64,000 bases of DNA from Streptomyces sp. ISL-94 (GCF_018614075.1 NZ_JAGGOZ010000077.1:16114-80113); one strand, 5' to 3'. Positions 25,024 to 35,174 are shown, counted from the stretch's first letter. The notes: generated from the letters alone by a model not told the origin. Program-made: numbers and translations.

Positions 25024-25497
25024 ATGGACGCAGTCGATCTGCAGATCATCCGGGAATTGCAGGCCGACGGACGCCTGACCAACCAGGACCTCGCCGACCG
25101 GGTCCGGCTCTCCCCGTCCCCCTGCCTGCGCCGGGTCCGGCGCCTGGAGGAGGCGGGCCTCATCCGCGGCTACACGGCCATGGTCGACCAGGTCGCCTTC
25201 GGACTGCCGGTCACCGTCTTCGTCCGGATCCGGCTGGAGCGGCACACGGCGGAGGCGGTCCGGCTCTTCGAAGAGCACGTCGCGGTCATCGAGCACATCC
25301 AGGACTGCTACCTGATGGCGGGCAGCAGCGACTACCTGCTCCGCGTCGTCATCGAGGACCTGGAGGCGTACGAGGCCCTGGTGCGCCACCGGATCCACGC
25401 CATTCCCGGCATCGCCTCGATCGAGTCGAGCTTCGCCTTCGGCAGCGTCAAGCAGTCCAGGACGTACCCCCGCCCGGCACCGGGCAGGGCCCGTTGA
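25024..25497 (+). CDS. Lrp/AsnC-family transcriptional regulator
   Basis: A 157-residue protein with an N-terminal winged helix-turn-helix (LDAVDLQIIRELQADGR-like start; LSPSPCLRRVRRLEEAG recognition helix) and a C-terminal RAM/AsnC ligand domain (about 65-145). ATG 25024 is preceded by AAGGAG. It probably controls the divergent exporter-aminotransferase operon in response to an amino acid. It is convergent with the response-regulator gene, the two stops almost touching. Confidence 0.92.
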   Translation: MDAVDLQIIRELQADGRLTNQDLADRVRLSPSPCLRRVRRLEEAGLIRGYTAMVDQVAFGLPVTVFVRIRLERHTAEAVRLFEEHVAVIEHIQDCYLMAGSSDYLLRVVIEDLEAYEALVRHRIHAIPGIASIESSFAFGSVKQSRTYPRPAPGRAR

Positions 25498-26163
25498 TCA
25501 CGGACCGTCGACGACGCGGTAGCCCACTCCCGGGGTGGTGGTGATGACCTGCGGGTCACCGAGTTTGCGGCGGAGGCGGCCGATGGTCACCGCGACGGTG
25601 TTGGTGAAGGGATCGGCGTGCTCGTCCCAGACCTGTTCGAGCAGCGCCTCCGCGCTACGGAACGCCGGGCTCGCGTCCATCAGGGCTTCGAGCAGGGAGA
25701 ACTCCTTCACCGAGAGGTCGAGCTGCCGCCCGTCGCGGGTGACCGTGCGGCGCAGCGGATCGAGTTCGATCCCGGCTGCGCGCAGGACGCGCGCCCGCAC
25801 GGCAGGCCGGCGCCGGGCCAGGGAGCGGATGCGCAGGACGAGTTCGGGAAAATGGAACGGCTTGGCGAGGTAGTCGTCGGCGCCCAGGAGCAGCCCGCCG
25901 ACCCGGTCGCCGGGCGCGTCGGCCGCGGTCAGCATCAGGACCATGACGCGGTCGTCCCGCGAGGTGATCATCCGGCAGAGGGTGTCGCCGTGGATGCCCG
26001 GCAGGTCGCGGTCGAGGACGACCACGTCGTAGGCAGTGGCGTCGAGCTTCGCCGCGGCCTCCAGCCCGTCGTAGGCGACGTCCACGGCCATGCCCTGGTC
26101 GCGCAGCCCCTCGACGAGGATGTCAGCGAGGGAGCGCGCGTCCTCGACCACCAGCACCCTCAT
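25498..26163 (-). CDS. OmpR-family response regulator
   Basis: A 221-residue regulator with a receiver domain (acidic pocket Glu7/Asp8, phospho-acceptor Asp51 in VVVLDRDLPG, Lys in LAKPF) and a C-terminal winged helix. It is encoded downstream of its kinase with a 4-nt ATGA overlap; the kinase-first order is less common. The divergent ABC exporter at 27463 is the likely target operon. Confidence 0.93.
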   Translation of the reverse strand: MRVLVVEDARSLADILVEGLRDQGMAVDVAYDGLEAAAKLDATAYDVVVLDRDLPGIHGDTLCRMITSRDDRVMVLMLTAADAPGDRVGGLLLGADDYLAKPFHFPELVLRIRSLARRRPAVRARVLRAAGIELDPLRRTVTRDGRQLDLSVKEFSLLEALMDASPAFRSAEALLEQVWDEHADPFTNTVAVTIGRLRRKLGDPQVITTTPGVGYRVVDGP

Positions 26164-27341
26164 GCCGCCGCTCCGTCGGCTCGGTCGGCCCCTGGCAGGG
26201 TGACGGTGACCCGTAGGCCGCCCTCGGGGCGCGCCCTCAGCTCCAGCGTGCCGCCGTGCGCCTCTGCGACGGCCGCGACGATGGAGAGGCCGAGCCCGGA
26301 CCCGCGGCCCCGCCCGGTCCGGTCCGCGCCCAGCCGCCGGAACGGCTGGGCCAGCTCCGCGACCTGCCCCGGGTCCAGCACCGGCCCACCGGTCTCGACG
26401 GCCAGCCGCACCGTATCGCCGCCCGCCCGGGTGGAGACGCCGATCCGGCCCCCGGTGTCGTTGTGCGTGATCGCGTTGTCGACCAGGTTGTCGACCAGGC
26501 GGCGCAGCAGGCTCCGGCTGGCCCACACCTGCGCGCGGCCGTCCGCATCCGTACGGCGCACGGTGAGCTCCTTGGCGGCGATGTCCGGCGCCCGCGCGCC
26601 CAACGAGGCGGACACGACCTCCTCCAAGGGGACGCGCGCGGCATCGGTGAAATCGCCGTGCCGGCTGCGGGCGAGCACGAGGAAGCCCTCCAGCAGCCGG
26701 TCGACCTGATCGAGCTCGCCCCGCATCCGGCCCGCAAGCGCGAGCGTCTGCTCGGGTACGGGACCGGGCTTGGCGACGGCCACGTCCACGGCGGCCCGCA
26801 TGGTGGCCAGCGGGGTGCGCAGTTCGTGGGAGGCGTTGGCCACGAAACGGCGCTGGGCGGCGAAGGAGCCCTCCAGCCGCTCCAGCAGTCCGTCGATGGT
26901 GTCGGCGAGGTCCTTCACCTCGTCGCCGGGGCCGGGGACGGCGAGCCGCTCGTGCAGGTTGTCGGCGGAGATGCGGCGGGTCGCCTCGGTCACCGTCCGC
27001 AGCGGGCGCAGCACCCGCCCGGCGACGAACCAGCCCAGGACGAGCGACACCACCGCCATGACGGCCAGCGCGACGGCCGAGCCCAGCAGGATCTGCGCGG
27101 ACTGTGACTCCTGGACCCGCGCCAGCTGCTGCTCCAGCTCCTCGATACGGGCCTGCGCCCGCGCGGGTGTTCCGGGTTGTTCCGGGGCGGTGCCCGGCAC
27201 GGCCCGGCTGGCCCTGCTGCCGGAGGCCACGGCCGCGGCGATGAGGAGCAGGGCGGTTCCGGAGAGCAGGAAGAGGCCGGCGTACAAGGCGGTGAAGCGC
27301 GCCCGCACGGTGCCGAGCCGACGGGGAGGAGCCCACTTCAT
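26160..27341 (-). CDS. Two-component sensor histidine kinase
   Basis: A 393-residue membrane kinase. The order is TM1 (about 16-38), a short extracytoplasmic loop with a coiled-coil-like Gln/Glu stretch, TM2 (about 85-108), HAMP, HisKA (His in FVANASHELRTPL) and HATPase_c (NLVDNAITHND, GRGSGLGLS). The small sensor loop (about 45 residues) is typical of kinases that sense in or at the membrane, often in concert with an ABC transporter such as the one encoded divergently. The ATG at 27341 is used. Confidence 0.92.
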   Translation of the reverse strand: MKWAPPRRLGTVRARFTALYAGLFLLSGTALLLIAAAVASGSRASRAVPGTAPEQPGTPARAQARIEELEQQLARVQESQSAQILLGSAVALAVMAVVSLVLGWFVAGRVLRPLRTVTEATRRISADNLHERLAVPGPGDEVKDLADTIDGLLERLEGSFAAQRRFVANASHELRTPLATMRAAVDVAVAKPGPVPEQTLALAGRMRGELDQVDRLLEGFLVLARSRHGDFTDAARVPLEEVVSASLGARAPDIAAKELTVRRTDADGRAQVWASRSLLRRLVDNLVDNAITHNDTGGRIGVSTRAGGDTVRLAVETGGPVLDPGQVAELAQPFRRLGADRTGRGRGSGLGLSIVAAVAEAHGGTLELRARPEGGLRVTVTLPGADRADGAAA

Positions 27342-27403
27342 CGTCCTGGTCCTCCCTCGGCGCCCGGTCCGGATCCGGTCCCCAGGGTATGCGCAGGGGC
27401 CTA

Positions 27404-27440
27404 ACAGCGGCATGACAGCGCCCGTTCGGCCGGTGTCATG
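27404..27440. promoter_or_regulatory. Candidate response-regulator binding sites
   Basis: ACAGCG occurs at 27404-27409 and 27415-27420, exactly 11 bp apart, the spacing of direct-repeat half-sites for OmpR/PhoB-type regulators. CATGACA (27411-27417) and TGTCATG (27434-27440) form a 7-bp inverted repeat in the same 120-nt divergent region between the kinase and the ABC ATPase gene. Confidence 0.4.
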
Positions 27441-27462
27441 GCCTCCGCCGCAGGGTAGGGCC

Positions 27463-28404
27463 ATGAACGATGAATCGAGGGCGACCATCGAGGTCGTCGG
27501 CCTGCGCAAACGCTTCGGACCGCAAGTGGCGCTGGACGGGATGGCCTTCACCGTCCGGCCGGGGCAGGTGACCGGCTTCGTCGGCCCCAACGGCGCCGGG
27601 AAGTCCACCACGATGCGGGTGATCCTGGGCCTGGACGCCCCCGACGGGGGCCGGGCCCTGGTCTGCGGGCGACCGTACCGGGACCTGCGCCATCCGCTGA
27701 AACACCTCGGGGCGCTGCTCGACGCCTCGGCGCTGCAGCCGGGCCGCACCGCCCGCAACCACCTGCTGTGGCTGGCCCACTCCCAGGGTCTGCCCGCCCG
27801 GCGGGTGGACTCGGTCATCGAGCAGGCCGGGCTGGGCAAGGCCGCCCGGAGGAAGGCGGGCGGCTTCTCGCTGGGCATGCGGCAGCGGCTCGGGATCGCC
27901 GCGGCGCTGCTCGGCGACCCGCCGGTCCTCATGCTGGACGAGCCGTTCAACGGGCTGGACCCTGACGGCATCGTCTGGATGCGCGGCTTCCTCTCCTCGC
28001 TGGCCCGGCAGGGCCGCGCCGTGCTCGTCTCCACCCATCTGATGGGCGAGCTCCAGGACACCGCCGACCATCTGGTGGTGGTCGGCCGCGGGAAGGTCGT
28101 CGCGGACACCGGCGTACGGGAGCTGCTGGCGGCCGCCTCCGGCGACCGGGTCACGGTACGGACGACGGCGCTCCTGCGGGCGACGTCCGTACTGCAGGCC
28201 GCCGGAGCGGTGGTGCGGGCGATGGGGCACGACGCGCTCAGTGTCTCGGGGCTGGCCGACGAGGGGATCGTGGCCGCGCTCACCGGGAGCGCGGTGCCGT
28301 TCTCCCACGTGTCGGCGCATCGCGCGACGCTGGAGGAGGCCTACATGGAGCTCACCCGGGACGCGGTGGAGTACCGCGGGGTGCCGGCCGGGGAGACGGC
28401 ATGA
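27463..28404 (+). CDS. ABC-2 exporter ATP-binding protein
   Basis: A 313-residue ATPase with Walker A GPNGAGKST (about 41-49), signature FSLGMRQRL, Walker B VLMLDEPFNGLD and the H-loop STH. It is of the DrrA/BcrA-like family that pairs with ABC-2 permeases. It is followed by two permease genes with 4-nt ATGA overlaps each. The substrate is unknown; antimicrobial peptide or lipid export is common for TCS-linked systems of this type. Confidence 0.93.
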   Translation: MNDESRATIEVVGLRKRFGPQVALDGMAFTVRPGQVTGFVGPNGAGKSTTMRVILGLDAPDGGRALVCGRPYRDLRHPLKHLGALLDASALQPGRTARNHLLWLAHSQGLPARRVDSVIEQAGLGKAARRKAGGFSLGMRQRLGIAAALLGDPPVLMLDEPFNGLDPDGIVWMRGFLSSLARQGRAVLVSTHLMGELQDTADHLVVVGRGKVVADTGVRELLAAASGDRVTVRTTALLRATSVLQAAGAVVRAMGHDALSVSGLADEGIVAALTGSAVPFSHVSAHRATLEEAYMELTRDAVEYRGVPAGETA

Positions 28405-29927
28405 GGGCCTCGGCCGGCTTCGCCCGGCTGCTGCACGCGGAGTGGACCAAGCTCCGTACGGTACGCGGCTGGGTGCTCGGCATGGCCGCCGCGGCCCTGG
28501 TGACGGTGGTGGTCGGGCTCCTCGGCACGGCCGCCCCGGAGCCTCCCGGCCAAAGCTCCTCCGGCCAGGGCGACGGCTTCCCCCTGGGCCCCGGCGGCGA
28601 GGCCGTCAACGACAGCTTCTACTTCGTCCACCGGACGCTGGAGGGCGACGGCAGCATCACGGTTCCGGTGACCGCGCTCGCCGGGGTGCTCGACACCGCT
28701 CCCGGGAGGACGGCCGGGGGCGTCCCGCCCTGGGCTAAGGCCGGGATCATCGTCAAGGCGAGCCTGGAGCAGGGGTCTTCGTACGCCGCGGTCATGGTCA
28801 CCGGCGGCCACGGGGTGCGCATGCAGTACGACTACACCCACGACACGGCCGGCGTCCCCGGCGGGGTGTCCGAACGGTCCCCGCGCTGGCTGCGGCTGGT
28901 CCGGTCGGGCTCCACCCTCACCGGCTACGCGTCGGTGGACGGCGCGGGCTGGAGCCGGGTCGGCGCCGCCGACCTGTCCGGGCTGCCGGCGACCGTGCAG
29001 GCGGGGCTGTTCGTGACGACCCCCCAGGCCAAGGACGAGACGGCGGTCGGCACGGGCTTCAGCCCCGCCGTGGCGACCGGCACCTTCGGCCGCCCCGACC
29101 TCCGGGGCGACTGGTCCGGCGGGAGCTGGACCGGCACACCGGTCGGCGACGACGCCGGCACCTCCGGCAGCTACACGAACACCACGAAGGGCGGATTCAC
29201 CGAGTCCGGCTCCACGCTCAGCGTGACCGGGGCTGGGGACATCGCCCCGGTGGTGGGCGGACCCGCCATGGGCAACGCCTACTCCCTGGAGAACTTCCTC
29301 GTCGGCGCGTTCGCCGGGCTGATCGTGGTGATCTCCCTGGGCACGGTCTTCATCACCGCCGAGTACCGGCGCGGGCTGATCCGCACCACCCTGGCCGCCC
29401 ACCCCGGGCGCGGCCGGGTACTCGCCGCCAAGGCCTCCGTGGCAGGGTCCGCCGCCTTCGCCGCCGGGCTGGTCGCCGCCGCCGTCACGATCCCGCTCGG
29501 TGAACAGGGCGCGCGGGGCCGGGGCTTCCGGGTCTTCCCGGTCTCCACCGCCACGGAACTGCGCGTCGTGGTGGGCACCGCCCTGCTGTTCGCCGTCACC
29601 GCCGTGCTCGCCCTGTGCGTCGGCGCCCTGCTGCGGCGCAGCGCCCCGGCGGTCGCCCTGGTCGTCGCGTCGCTGGTGCTGCCCTACGTGCTCGCCACTG
29701 CCTCGGTGCTGCCCGCGGGCGCCTCGGAGTGGCTGCTGCGGGTGACCCCGGCCGCCGGTTTCGCCGTCCAGCAGACGCTCCCCCGCTACGCGCAGGTCGT
29801 CAGCGTCTACGAGCCCTCGACCGGCTACCACCCGCTGCCGCCTTGGGGCGGTCTCGCGGTGCTCTGCGGGTATGCGGCGCTCGTCGGCGGCCTGGCGCTC
29901 GTACGACTCCGCGGGAGGGACGCATGA
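28401..29927 (+). CDS. ABC-2 permease with a large extracellular lectin-like domain
   Basis: A 508-residue permease. The N-terminal [13 protein letters not shown] and TM1 (about 26-46) are followed by a soluble insert of about 250 residues before the next membrane helices start near 300. Within it, residues about 110-215 (WAKAGIIVKASLEQG, MVTGGHGVRMQY, RWLRLVRSGSTLTGY, VQAGLFVTTP) resemble a concanavalin-like DUF1349/laminin-G-type beta-sandwich. The C-terminal part has about five transmembrane helices. The topology places the sandwich outside the cell, where it could bind glycans or an exported ligand. Confidence 0.85.
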   Translation: MRASAGFARLLHAEWTKLRTVRGWVLGMAAAALVTVVVGLLGTAAPEPPGQSSSGQGDGFPLGPGGEAVNDSFYFVHRTLEGDGSITVPVTALAGVLDTAPGRTAGGVPPWAKAGIIVKASLEQGSSYAAVMVTGGHGVRMQYDYTHDTAGVPGGVSERSPRWLRLVRSGSTLTGYASVDGAGWSRVGAADLSGLPATVQAGLFVTTPQAKDETAVGTGFSPAVATGTFGRPDLRGDWSGGSWTGTPVGDDAGTSGSYTNTTKGGFTESGSTLSVTGAGDIAPVVGGPAMGNAYSLENFLVGAFAGLIVVISLGTVFITAEYRRGLIRTTLAAHPGRGRVLAAKASVAGSAAFAAGLVAAAVTIPLGEQGARGRGFRVFPVSTATELRVVVGTALLFAVTAVLALCVGALLRRSAPAVALVVASLVLPYVLATASVLPAGASEWLLRVTPAAGFAVQQTLPRYAQVVSVYEPSTGYHPLPPWGGLAVLCGYAALVGGLALVRLRGRDA

Positions 29928-30700
29928 GGCACGTACTGCACGCCGAGTGGACCAAGCTGCGCACCGCCGGGGGAACGGGCGCGCTGCTGCTCCTGGCGAT
30001 CGCGCTGACCGTGGCGCTGGGTGCCGGGACGTCCCGGGCGGTGATCTGCCCCGACGCGGGGTGTGGTGAGGACGGCGTGCGGGTCGCCCTCACCGGCGTC
30101 ACGCTCGGCCAGGCGGTCGTCGCCATCGCCGCCGTGCTGGCGGTCAGCGGGGAGTACGGCACCGGCATGATGCGCACCACCCTCACGGCCGTGCCGCACC
30201 GGATCGGCGTCCTGACCGCGAAGGCCGCGGTGCTCACCGCGGTGGTGTCGGCCGCCGGGACCGTCGCCGTCCTCGGCTCCCTTCTTGCCGGGCGCCTCAT
30301 CCTGCCGGGCAACGGCTTCACCGCGGCCCACGGCTACCCGCCGCTGTCCCTGGCGGACGGGGCGACCCTGCGCGCCGCCGCGGGGTCGGTCCTCTACCTC
30401 GCCCTGATCGCCCTGCTCAGCCTCGGCGTCGCGGCGGCGGTCCGGGAGGCCGCGACCGCCGTCGGCACCGTCCTCGGGCTGCTGTACCTCTTCCCGGTCG
30501 TCGCGCACGTGGTGGGCGACCCGGAGTGGCAGCGCCGCCTGGCGCAGGTCGCGCCGATGAGCGCCGGGCTCGCCGTGCAGTCCACCACCGGCCTGGACCG
30601 GCTGGTCATCGGCCCCTGGGCCGGCCTGGGCGTACTCGCCGCGTGGGCGGCCGCGGCCCTGCTCACCGGCGGGCTCGTGCTGCGCCGGCGCGACGCCTAG
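29924..30700 (+). CDS. ABC-2 permease subunit
   Basis: A 258-residue six-helix membrane protein beginning [14 protein letters not shown], the same N-terminal signature as the preceding permease, and containing [12 protein letters not shown] as the coupling-helix region. It overlaps the preceding gene by 4 nt (ATGA) and is the last gene of the exporter operon. Its TAG stop overlaps the convergent macrodomain gene stop in the shared CTAG. Confidence 0.9.
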   Translation: MRHVLHAEWTKLRTAGGTGALLLLAIALTVALGAGTSRAVICPDAGCGEDGVRVALTGVTLGQAVVAIAAVLAVSGEYGTGMMRTTLTAVPHRIGVLTAKAAVLTAVVSAAGTVAVLGSLLAGRLILPGNGFTAAHGYPPLSLADGATLRAAAGSVLYLALIALLSLGVAAAVREAATAVGTVLGLLYLFPVVAHVVGDPEWQRRLAQVAPMSAGLAVQSTTGLDRLVIGPWAGLGVLAAWAAAALLTGGLVLRRRDA

Positions 30701-31218
30701 CCCCCCGCGCCGGCGACCTGCCCGGCGAAAGCCGCGTAGGCCTTCTCGTCGAAGAGGACGAACCGGACCTCCTCCACCTCGGTCCGGGCCTCCCGTACGG
30801 TCTGCACCGCGATCCGCGCCCCGTCGTCCATGGGCCACCCGTAGATGCCGGTGGAGATCGCGGGGAAGGCGACCGTACGGGCTCCCAACTCGTCGGCGAC
30901 CCGCAGGGATGCGCGGTAGCAGGAGGCGAGGAGCTCCGAGCGGTCCTCCTCGCGGGACCAGACCGGGCCGACGGTGTGGATGACGTGCGCGGCGGGCAGG
31001 CGGCCGGCCGTGGTGGCGACGGCCCGGCCCGTGGGCAGGCCCTTGCCGTAGTGCGAGCGGCGCAGGTCCTCGCAGGCGGCGAGGATCTCCGGGCCGCCGC
31101 GCCGGTGGATGGCGCCGTCGACCCCGCCGCCGCCGAGCAGCGAGGAGTTCGCGGCGTTGACGATCGCGTCGGCCTTCTCGGCGGTGATGTCGCCGCGGAC
31201 CAGGGTGATGCGGACCAT
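30697..31218 (-). CDS. Macrodomain protein (O-acetyl-ADP-ribose deacetylase type)
   Basis: A 173-residue single macrodomain. The motifs [31 protein letters not shown] and [13 protein letters not shown] are the ADP-ribose-binding loops of the MacroD/YmdB class. It should remove acetyl or ADP-ribosyl groups linked to ADP-ribose. It abuts the upstream FAD oxidoreductase gene (the stop of that gene shares a base with this ATG), so they are co-transcribed. Confidence 0.93.
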   Translation of the reverse strand: MVRITLVRGDITAEKADAIVNAANSSLLGGGGVDGAIHRRGGPEILAACEDLRRSHYGKGLPTGRAVATTAGRLPAAHVIHTVGPVWSREEDRSELLASCYRASLRVADELGARTVAFPAISTGIYGWPMDDGARIAVQTVREARTEVEEVRFVLFDEKAYAAFAGQVAGAGG

Positions 31219-32636
31219 CAGGAGTCCTTTCGCAGGTGGCGCCAGACCGCCTTGGCCGCGTTGTGCCCGGACATGCCGTGGACGCCCGGTCCGGGCGGGG
31301 TCGCCGAGGAGCAGATGAAGACGGCCGGGTGGGCCGTGGCGTACGGAAAGAGGGAGATCCTCGGGCGCAGCAGGAGCTGGAGTCCCGAGGCGGCGCCGCA
31401 GGCGATGTCCCCGCCGACGTAGTTGGGGTTGCGGGCGGCGAGTTCGGGCGGACCGGCGGTGGCGCGGGCCAGGACCAGGTCGCGGAAGCCCGGTGCGAAG
31501 CGCTCCAGTTGGCGTTCGACGGCGTCGGTGAGGTCTCCGTCCCAGCCGGCGGGGACATGGCCGTACGCCCAGAACACGTGCTTGCCCGCGGGTGCGCGGC
31601 CGGGGTCGGCGAGGCTGGGCTGCGCGGTGATGAGGAAGGGGTTGCGCGGGGCGCGGCCGCCCGAGGCGAGCTGGAGGGCGGCGTCGATGTCGCGGGCGAG
31701 GGGGCCGATCTGGACGGTGCCGGCCCGGCGGGGCTCCTCGGCGGTCCACGGGACGGGTCCGTCCAGGGCGTAGTCGATCTTGAACACGGAGGCGCCGTAC
31801 CGGTAGCCGTCGTAGGCGCGCCCCAGGCGGGCGATCCGGGCCAGCGCCGTCGGCGAGGTGTCGAAGACGTAGGTGCGGGCGGGAGGGAGGTCGTCGAGCC
31901 GTTTGACCTCGAAGCCGGTGTGGACGGTGCCGCCGAGGTCGCGCAGGTACGCGGCGAGGGCGTCGGGGACGGCCTGCGAGCCGCCGCGCGGCATCGGCCA
32001 GCCGTTCGCGTGCGCGGCCAGGGCGAAGACCAGGCCGACGGCGCCGGTGGCGATCCCGCCGAGCGGGGCGATGACGTGCGCCACGAGCCCGGCGAACAGG
32101 GCGCGCGCCCGCTCGTCGCGGAAACGGCGCAGGAGCCAGGTGGAGGGGGGCAGTCCGGCCAGCCCGAAGCGGGCGAGGGTGAGCGGGTCGCGGGGCAGCG
32201 CGGTGCTCGGCAGGGACATGAAGTCCCGGGCCAGGGTGTCCCATTTGCCGAGGAACGGCGCGACGAGCCGCCGGTAGGTGCCCGCGTCCCGGGGGCCGAA
32301 GGACGCCGCCGTCTCCGCGACCGAGCGGGAGAGGACGGCGGCCGTGCCGTCGTCGAAGGGGTGCGCCATCGGGAGCGGGGCGTGCAGCCACTCCAGCCCG
32401 TACCGCTTCAGCGGCATGGTGGCGAAGACCGGCGAGCCGATGCCGAGCGGGTGCACCGCCGAGCAGGGGTCGTGCCGGAAGCCGGGCAGGGTCAGCTCCT
32501 CGGTCCGGGCTCCGCCGCCGATCGTGTCGGCGGCTTCGAAGACGGCCACCGAGAGGCCGCGCCGGGCCAGTTCGACGGCGGCCGTCAGCCCGTTGGGCCC
32601 CGCCCCCACCACGACCGCATCGAGAATCGACGGCAC
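31218..32636 (-). CDS. FAD-dependent oxidoreductase, phytoene desaturase-like
   Basis: A 472-residue flavoprotein of the amine-oxidase/phytoene-desaturase superfamily. The N-terminal dinucleotide-binding motif is [20 protein letters not shown], then [12 protein letters not shown], and the C-terminal FAD motif is [17 protein letters not shown]. No carotenoid genes are nearby, so a role in pigment biosynthesis is not supported. Related proteins act as housekeeping NAD(P)/FAD oxidoreductases of unknown substrate. Confidence 0.88.
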   Translation of the reverse strand: MPSILDAVVVGAGPNGLTAAVELARRGLSVAVFEAADTIGGGARTEELTLPGFRHDPCSAVHPLGIGSPVFATMPLKRYGLEWLHAPLPMAHPFDDGTAAVLSRSVAETAASFGPRDAGTYRRLVAPFLGKWDTLARDFMSLPSTALPRDPLTLARFGLAGLPPSTWLLRRFRDERARALFAGLVAHVIAPLGGIATGAVGLVFALAAHANGWPMPRGGSQAVPDALAAYLRDLGGTVHTGFEVKRLDDLPPARTYVFDTSPTALARIARLGRAYDGYRYGASVFKIDYALDGPVPWTAEEPRRAGTVQIGPLARDIDAALQLASGGRAPRNPFLITAQPSLADPGRAPAGKHVFWAYGHVPAGWDGDLTDAVERQLERFAPGFRDLVLARATAGPPELAARNPNYVGGDIACGAASGLQLLLRPRISLFPYATAHPAVFICSSATPPGPGVHGMSGHNAAKAVWRHLRKDS

Positions 32637-32706
32637 TTGCGACTCCTTCGTCCGGCGGCGCCTGCGCCCCCAGGATATTCCGCCCGACCGGGCGGGCCGA
32701 CCCGCT

Positions 32707-33531
32707 CTACGCGCCCCGCAGCAGCTCCCGGATCCGTACGGCGGTGGCCTCGTCCCGTCCGACGGCGAACGGCAGCGTGTTGTCCCGGTCCACCCGGAAG
32801 GGGATGCCGGCGACGGTGCTCTGCGCCCCGCCCGCCTCGGCGACCAGCAGCAGGCCGGCCGCGTGGTCCCAGGCCGAGGGCCAGGTGAAGGCCAGGCCGT
32901 CCATCTCGCCGCGGGCCACCCTCAGGTACTCCAGGCCCGCGGAACCGCACGGGCGGGCGGCGATCCCGGGCACGTCCAGGCGGCTCAGGGTCTGCTTGTC
33001 CGCCTCGGAGGTGTACAGCGGGTGGGCCATGGCCACGCGCAGGTCGGCGCCGGGCTCCGGGGAGCCGCTGCGGATCCGCTCGCCGTTGACGTACGCGCCC
33101 TGCCCGCGCACGGCGGTCGCCAGCTCCTCCAGCGCCGGGGCGAAGGTCCACGAGGCGAGGATCTCCCCGCGGTGGGCCAGCGCCACCAGGGTGCAGAAGG
33201 CGGGGTCGCCGTTCACGAACTGCCGGGTGCCGTCGACCGGGTCCACGATCCACACCGGCGCGTCGGCGCGCAGCGCCCCGTACACGGTCGGATCGGCGTG
33301 CACGGCCTCCTCGCCGACGACGGCCGAGCCGGGCAGCAGCCGGGTCAGGGCGGCCGTGAGGTTCTCCTCCGCCCGGCGGTCGGCGATGGTCACGAGATCG
33401 TGCGGGCCGCTCTTCTCGTCGACCTCGTGCTCGGCGAGCTGCCGGAACCGCGGCATGATCTCGACCGCCGCCGCCTTGCGGACGGCTTCTTCCACGTCGG
33501 ACAGGCCCTGGGCCAGGAACTCATCGATCAT
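32707..33531 (-). CDS. Inositol monophosphatase-family phosphatase
   Basis: A 274-residue Mg2+-dependent phosphatase with the family motifs [20 protein letters not shown] and [10 protein letters not shown]. The substrate could be inositol phosphate, histidinol phosphate or another small phosphomonoester; the sequence does not decide. ATG 33531 is chosen over an upstream in-frame start at 33573 because [10 protein letters not shown] begins the conserved helix. Confidence 0.9.
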   Translation of the reverse strand: MIDEFLAQGLSDVEEAVRKAAAVEIMPRFRQLAEHEVDEKSGPHDLVTIADRRAEENLTAALTRLLPGSAVVGEEAVHADPTVYGALRADAPVWIVDPVDGTRQFVNGDPAFCTLVALAHRGEILASWTFAPALEELATAVRGQGAYVNGERIRSGSPEPGADLRVAMAHPLYTSEADKQTLSRLDVPGIAARPCGSAGLEYLRVARGEMDGLAFTWPSAWDHAAGLLLVAEAGGAQSTVAGIPFRVDRDNTLPFAVGRDEATAVRIRELLRGA

Positions 33532-33645
33532 GTGTCCATCACACCACGCCCGGCCGGCAAACCCCACCGGCAATCCCCGGCGCCGGGCCGGACACCGGGT
33601 GGACTCCCGGTGAACCGGCCTGTCCGGGCGCCCGGGAAGCCGAGA

Positions 33646-35145
33646 TCAGCGGGGCAGGCGGTCGCGCCACATGAGCGCCGTGTACAGCAGCAGGGACGAG
33701 GCCAGTCCCACCGCCCAGCCGTAGTCCGAGAGCGGGCGCAGGAGCGGGATCAGCCCGTCCTCGGGGAAGGGGCCCCGGCCGGGAGCCGAGTGCGAGCCGC
33801 CGATGGCCAGCACGCCGCCGGCGAGGAACACGGCCACCGCCCGCGGGTTCCAGCCGCCCCGGTACCAGTACGGCCCGGCCGCCCGGTAGAGGTCGGGCAG
33901 CGACAGCCGGGTGTGGCGGACGATCCAGTAGTCGGCGATGAGGATGCCCGCCACCGTGCCGAGCAGCCCGCCGACCAGGCCGAGCCAGGTGAAGATGTAC
34001 AGCTCGGGGGTGGAGGTCAGCTTCCACGGCATGATCAGTACGCCGACCACCCCGGTGATCAGCGCCCCCCTGCGGAAGTTGATCAGGCGGGGCGCCAGGT
34101 TGGCCAGGTCGTAGGCCGGGGAGACCACGTTCGCCGCGATGTTCACCGAGATGGTCGCGACGAGCACGGTGACCAGGGCGTAGAGCAGCCCGAAGGCGTT
34201 GTCGGCCTTGGCGACCAGCTCCACCGGGTCCCAGATCGGCGTGCCGTACACCGCCTCGGAGCCGGAGGTGACGAACACCGACAGCAGCGCGAAGAGGGTC
34301 ATCGTCGTCGGCAGCCCCAGGGACTGGCCGAGGATCTGGGAGCGCTGGCCGGCGCCGAAGCGCGTGAAGTCCGGGATGTTGAGCGAGAGGGTCGACCAGA
34401 AGGCGATCATCCCCATCAGCGACGGGAAGAAGACCGGCCAGAAGTCCGCGCCCCAGCCGAGCCGGGACGGCTGGTTCAGCAGCTCGCCGAAGCCGCCGGC
34501 CTTCACCCCGATCCACACCAACAGCGCCAGGGCGCCGACGATGACGAAGGGCGCGGCCCAGTTCTCGAAGCGCCGCAGGGTCTCCATCCCCCGGTAGATG
34601 ATGGCGAGTTCGAGGGCCCAGAAGAGGACGAAGCACAGCCACAGCGTCCAGGGCTGGCCGGCGATCTCCCCCGCGTCCGCCCAGCCGCCGAAGATCTTGC
34701 CGAGCAGGACGAAGATCCCGGACCCGCCGATCCAGGTCTGGATCCCGAACCAGGCGCAGGCCACCGCCGCCCGGATCAGCGCGGCCAGATTGGCCCCGCG
34801 CACCCCGAAGGAGGCCCGCGCCAGCACCGGGAACGGGATCCCGTACTTGGGTCCGGCGTGCCCGGTGAGCAGCATCGGTACCAGCACGATCAGGTTGGCC
34901 AGGGCGATGGTGAAGACGGCCTGTTTCCAGTCCATCCCCAGGGCCACCAGCCCGGAGGCGAGCAGCCAGGAGGGGATGTTGTGCGCCATGCCGACCCACA
35001 GGGCCGTGAAGTTGTACGTCGTCCAGCGCCTGGCCTCGACCGGTACGGGGAGCAGGTCGGTATTGGCGAAGCGGCCGTCGGAGGGAACTTCCCCGGGCGC
35101 GAGCTCGACGCGGTCCCCGGTGTCGCCGATCGTGTGCTCCGGCAT
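33646..35145 (-). CDS. NCS1-family nucleobase/cation symporter
   Basis: A 499-residue membrane protein with about twelve transmembrane helices. Characteristic NCS1 motifs are present: RRWTTYNFTALWVGMAHN, GIPFPVLARASFGVRGAN and SLNIPDFTRF. It should import uracil, thymine, allantoin or a hydantoin. As the last gene of the dihydropyrimidinase operon, a pyrimidine-type substrate is the best guess. Confidence 0.92.
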   Translation of the reverse strand: MPEHTIGDTGDRVELAPGEVPSDGRFANTDLLPVPVEARRWTTYNFTALWVGMAHNIPSWLLASGLVALGMDWKQAVFTIALANLIVLVPMLLTGHAGPKYGIPFPVLARASFGVRGANLAALIRAAVACAWFGIQTWIGGSGIFVLLGKIFGGWADAGEIAGQPWTLWLCFVLFWALELAIIYRGMETLRRFENWAAPFVIVGALALLVWIGVKAGGFGELLNQPSRLGWGADFWPVFFPSLMGMIAFWSTLSLNIPDFTRFGAGQRSQILGQSLGLPTTMTLFALLSVFVTSGSEAVYGTPIWDPVELVAKADNAFGLLYALVTVLVATISVNIAANVVSPAYDLANLAPRLINFRRGALITGVVGVLIMPWKLTSTPELYIFTWLGLVGGLLGTVAGILIADYWIVRHTRLSLPDLYRAAGPYWYRGGWNPRAVAVFLAGGVLAIGGSHSAPGRGPFPEDGLIPLLRPLSDYGWAVGLASSLLLYTALMWRDRLPR

Positions 35146-35174
35146 GCGCGCACGTCCCTTCGGGTCGGGAGGGG

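Noticed and set aside
28401-30700. The two permeases as halves of one broken gene
   Set aside because: Each has its own HAEWTKLRT start, a proper ATGA junction and a full helix set; they are separate subunits.
31218-32636. Carotenoid biosynthesis role for the phytoene desaturase-like protein
   Set aside because: No crtE, crtB or crtY-like gene is in the window; the neighbours are a macrodomain and a phosphatase.
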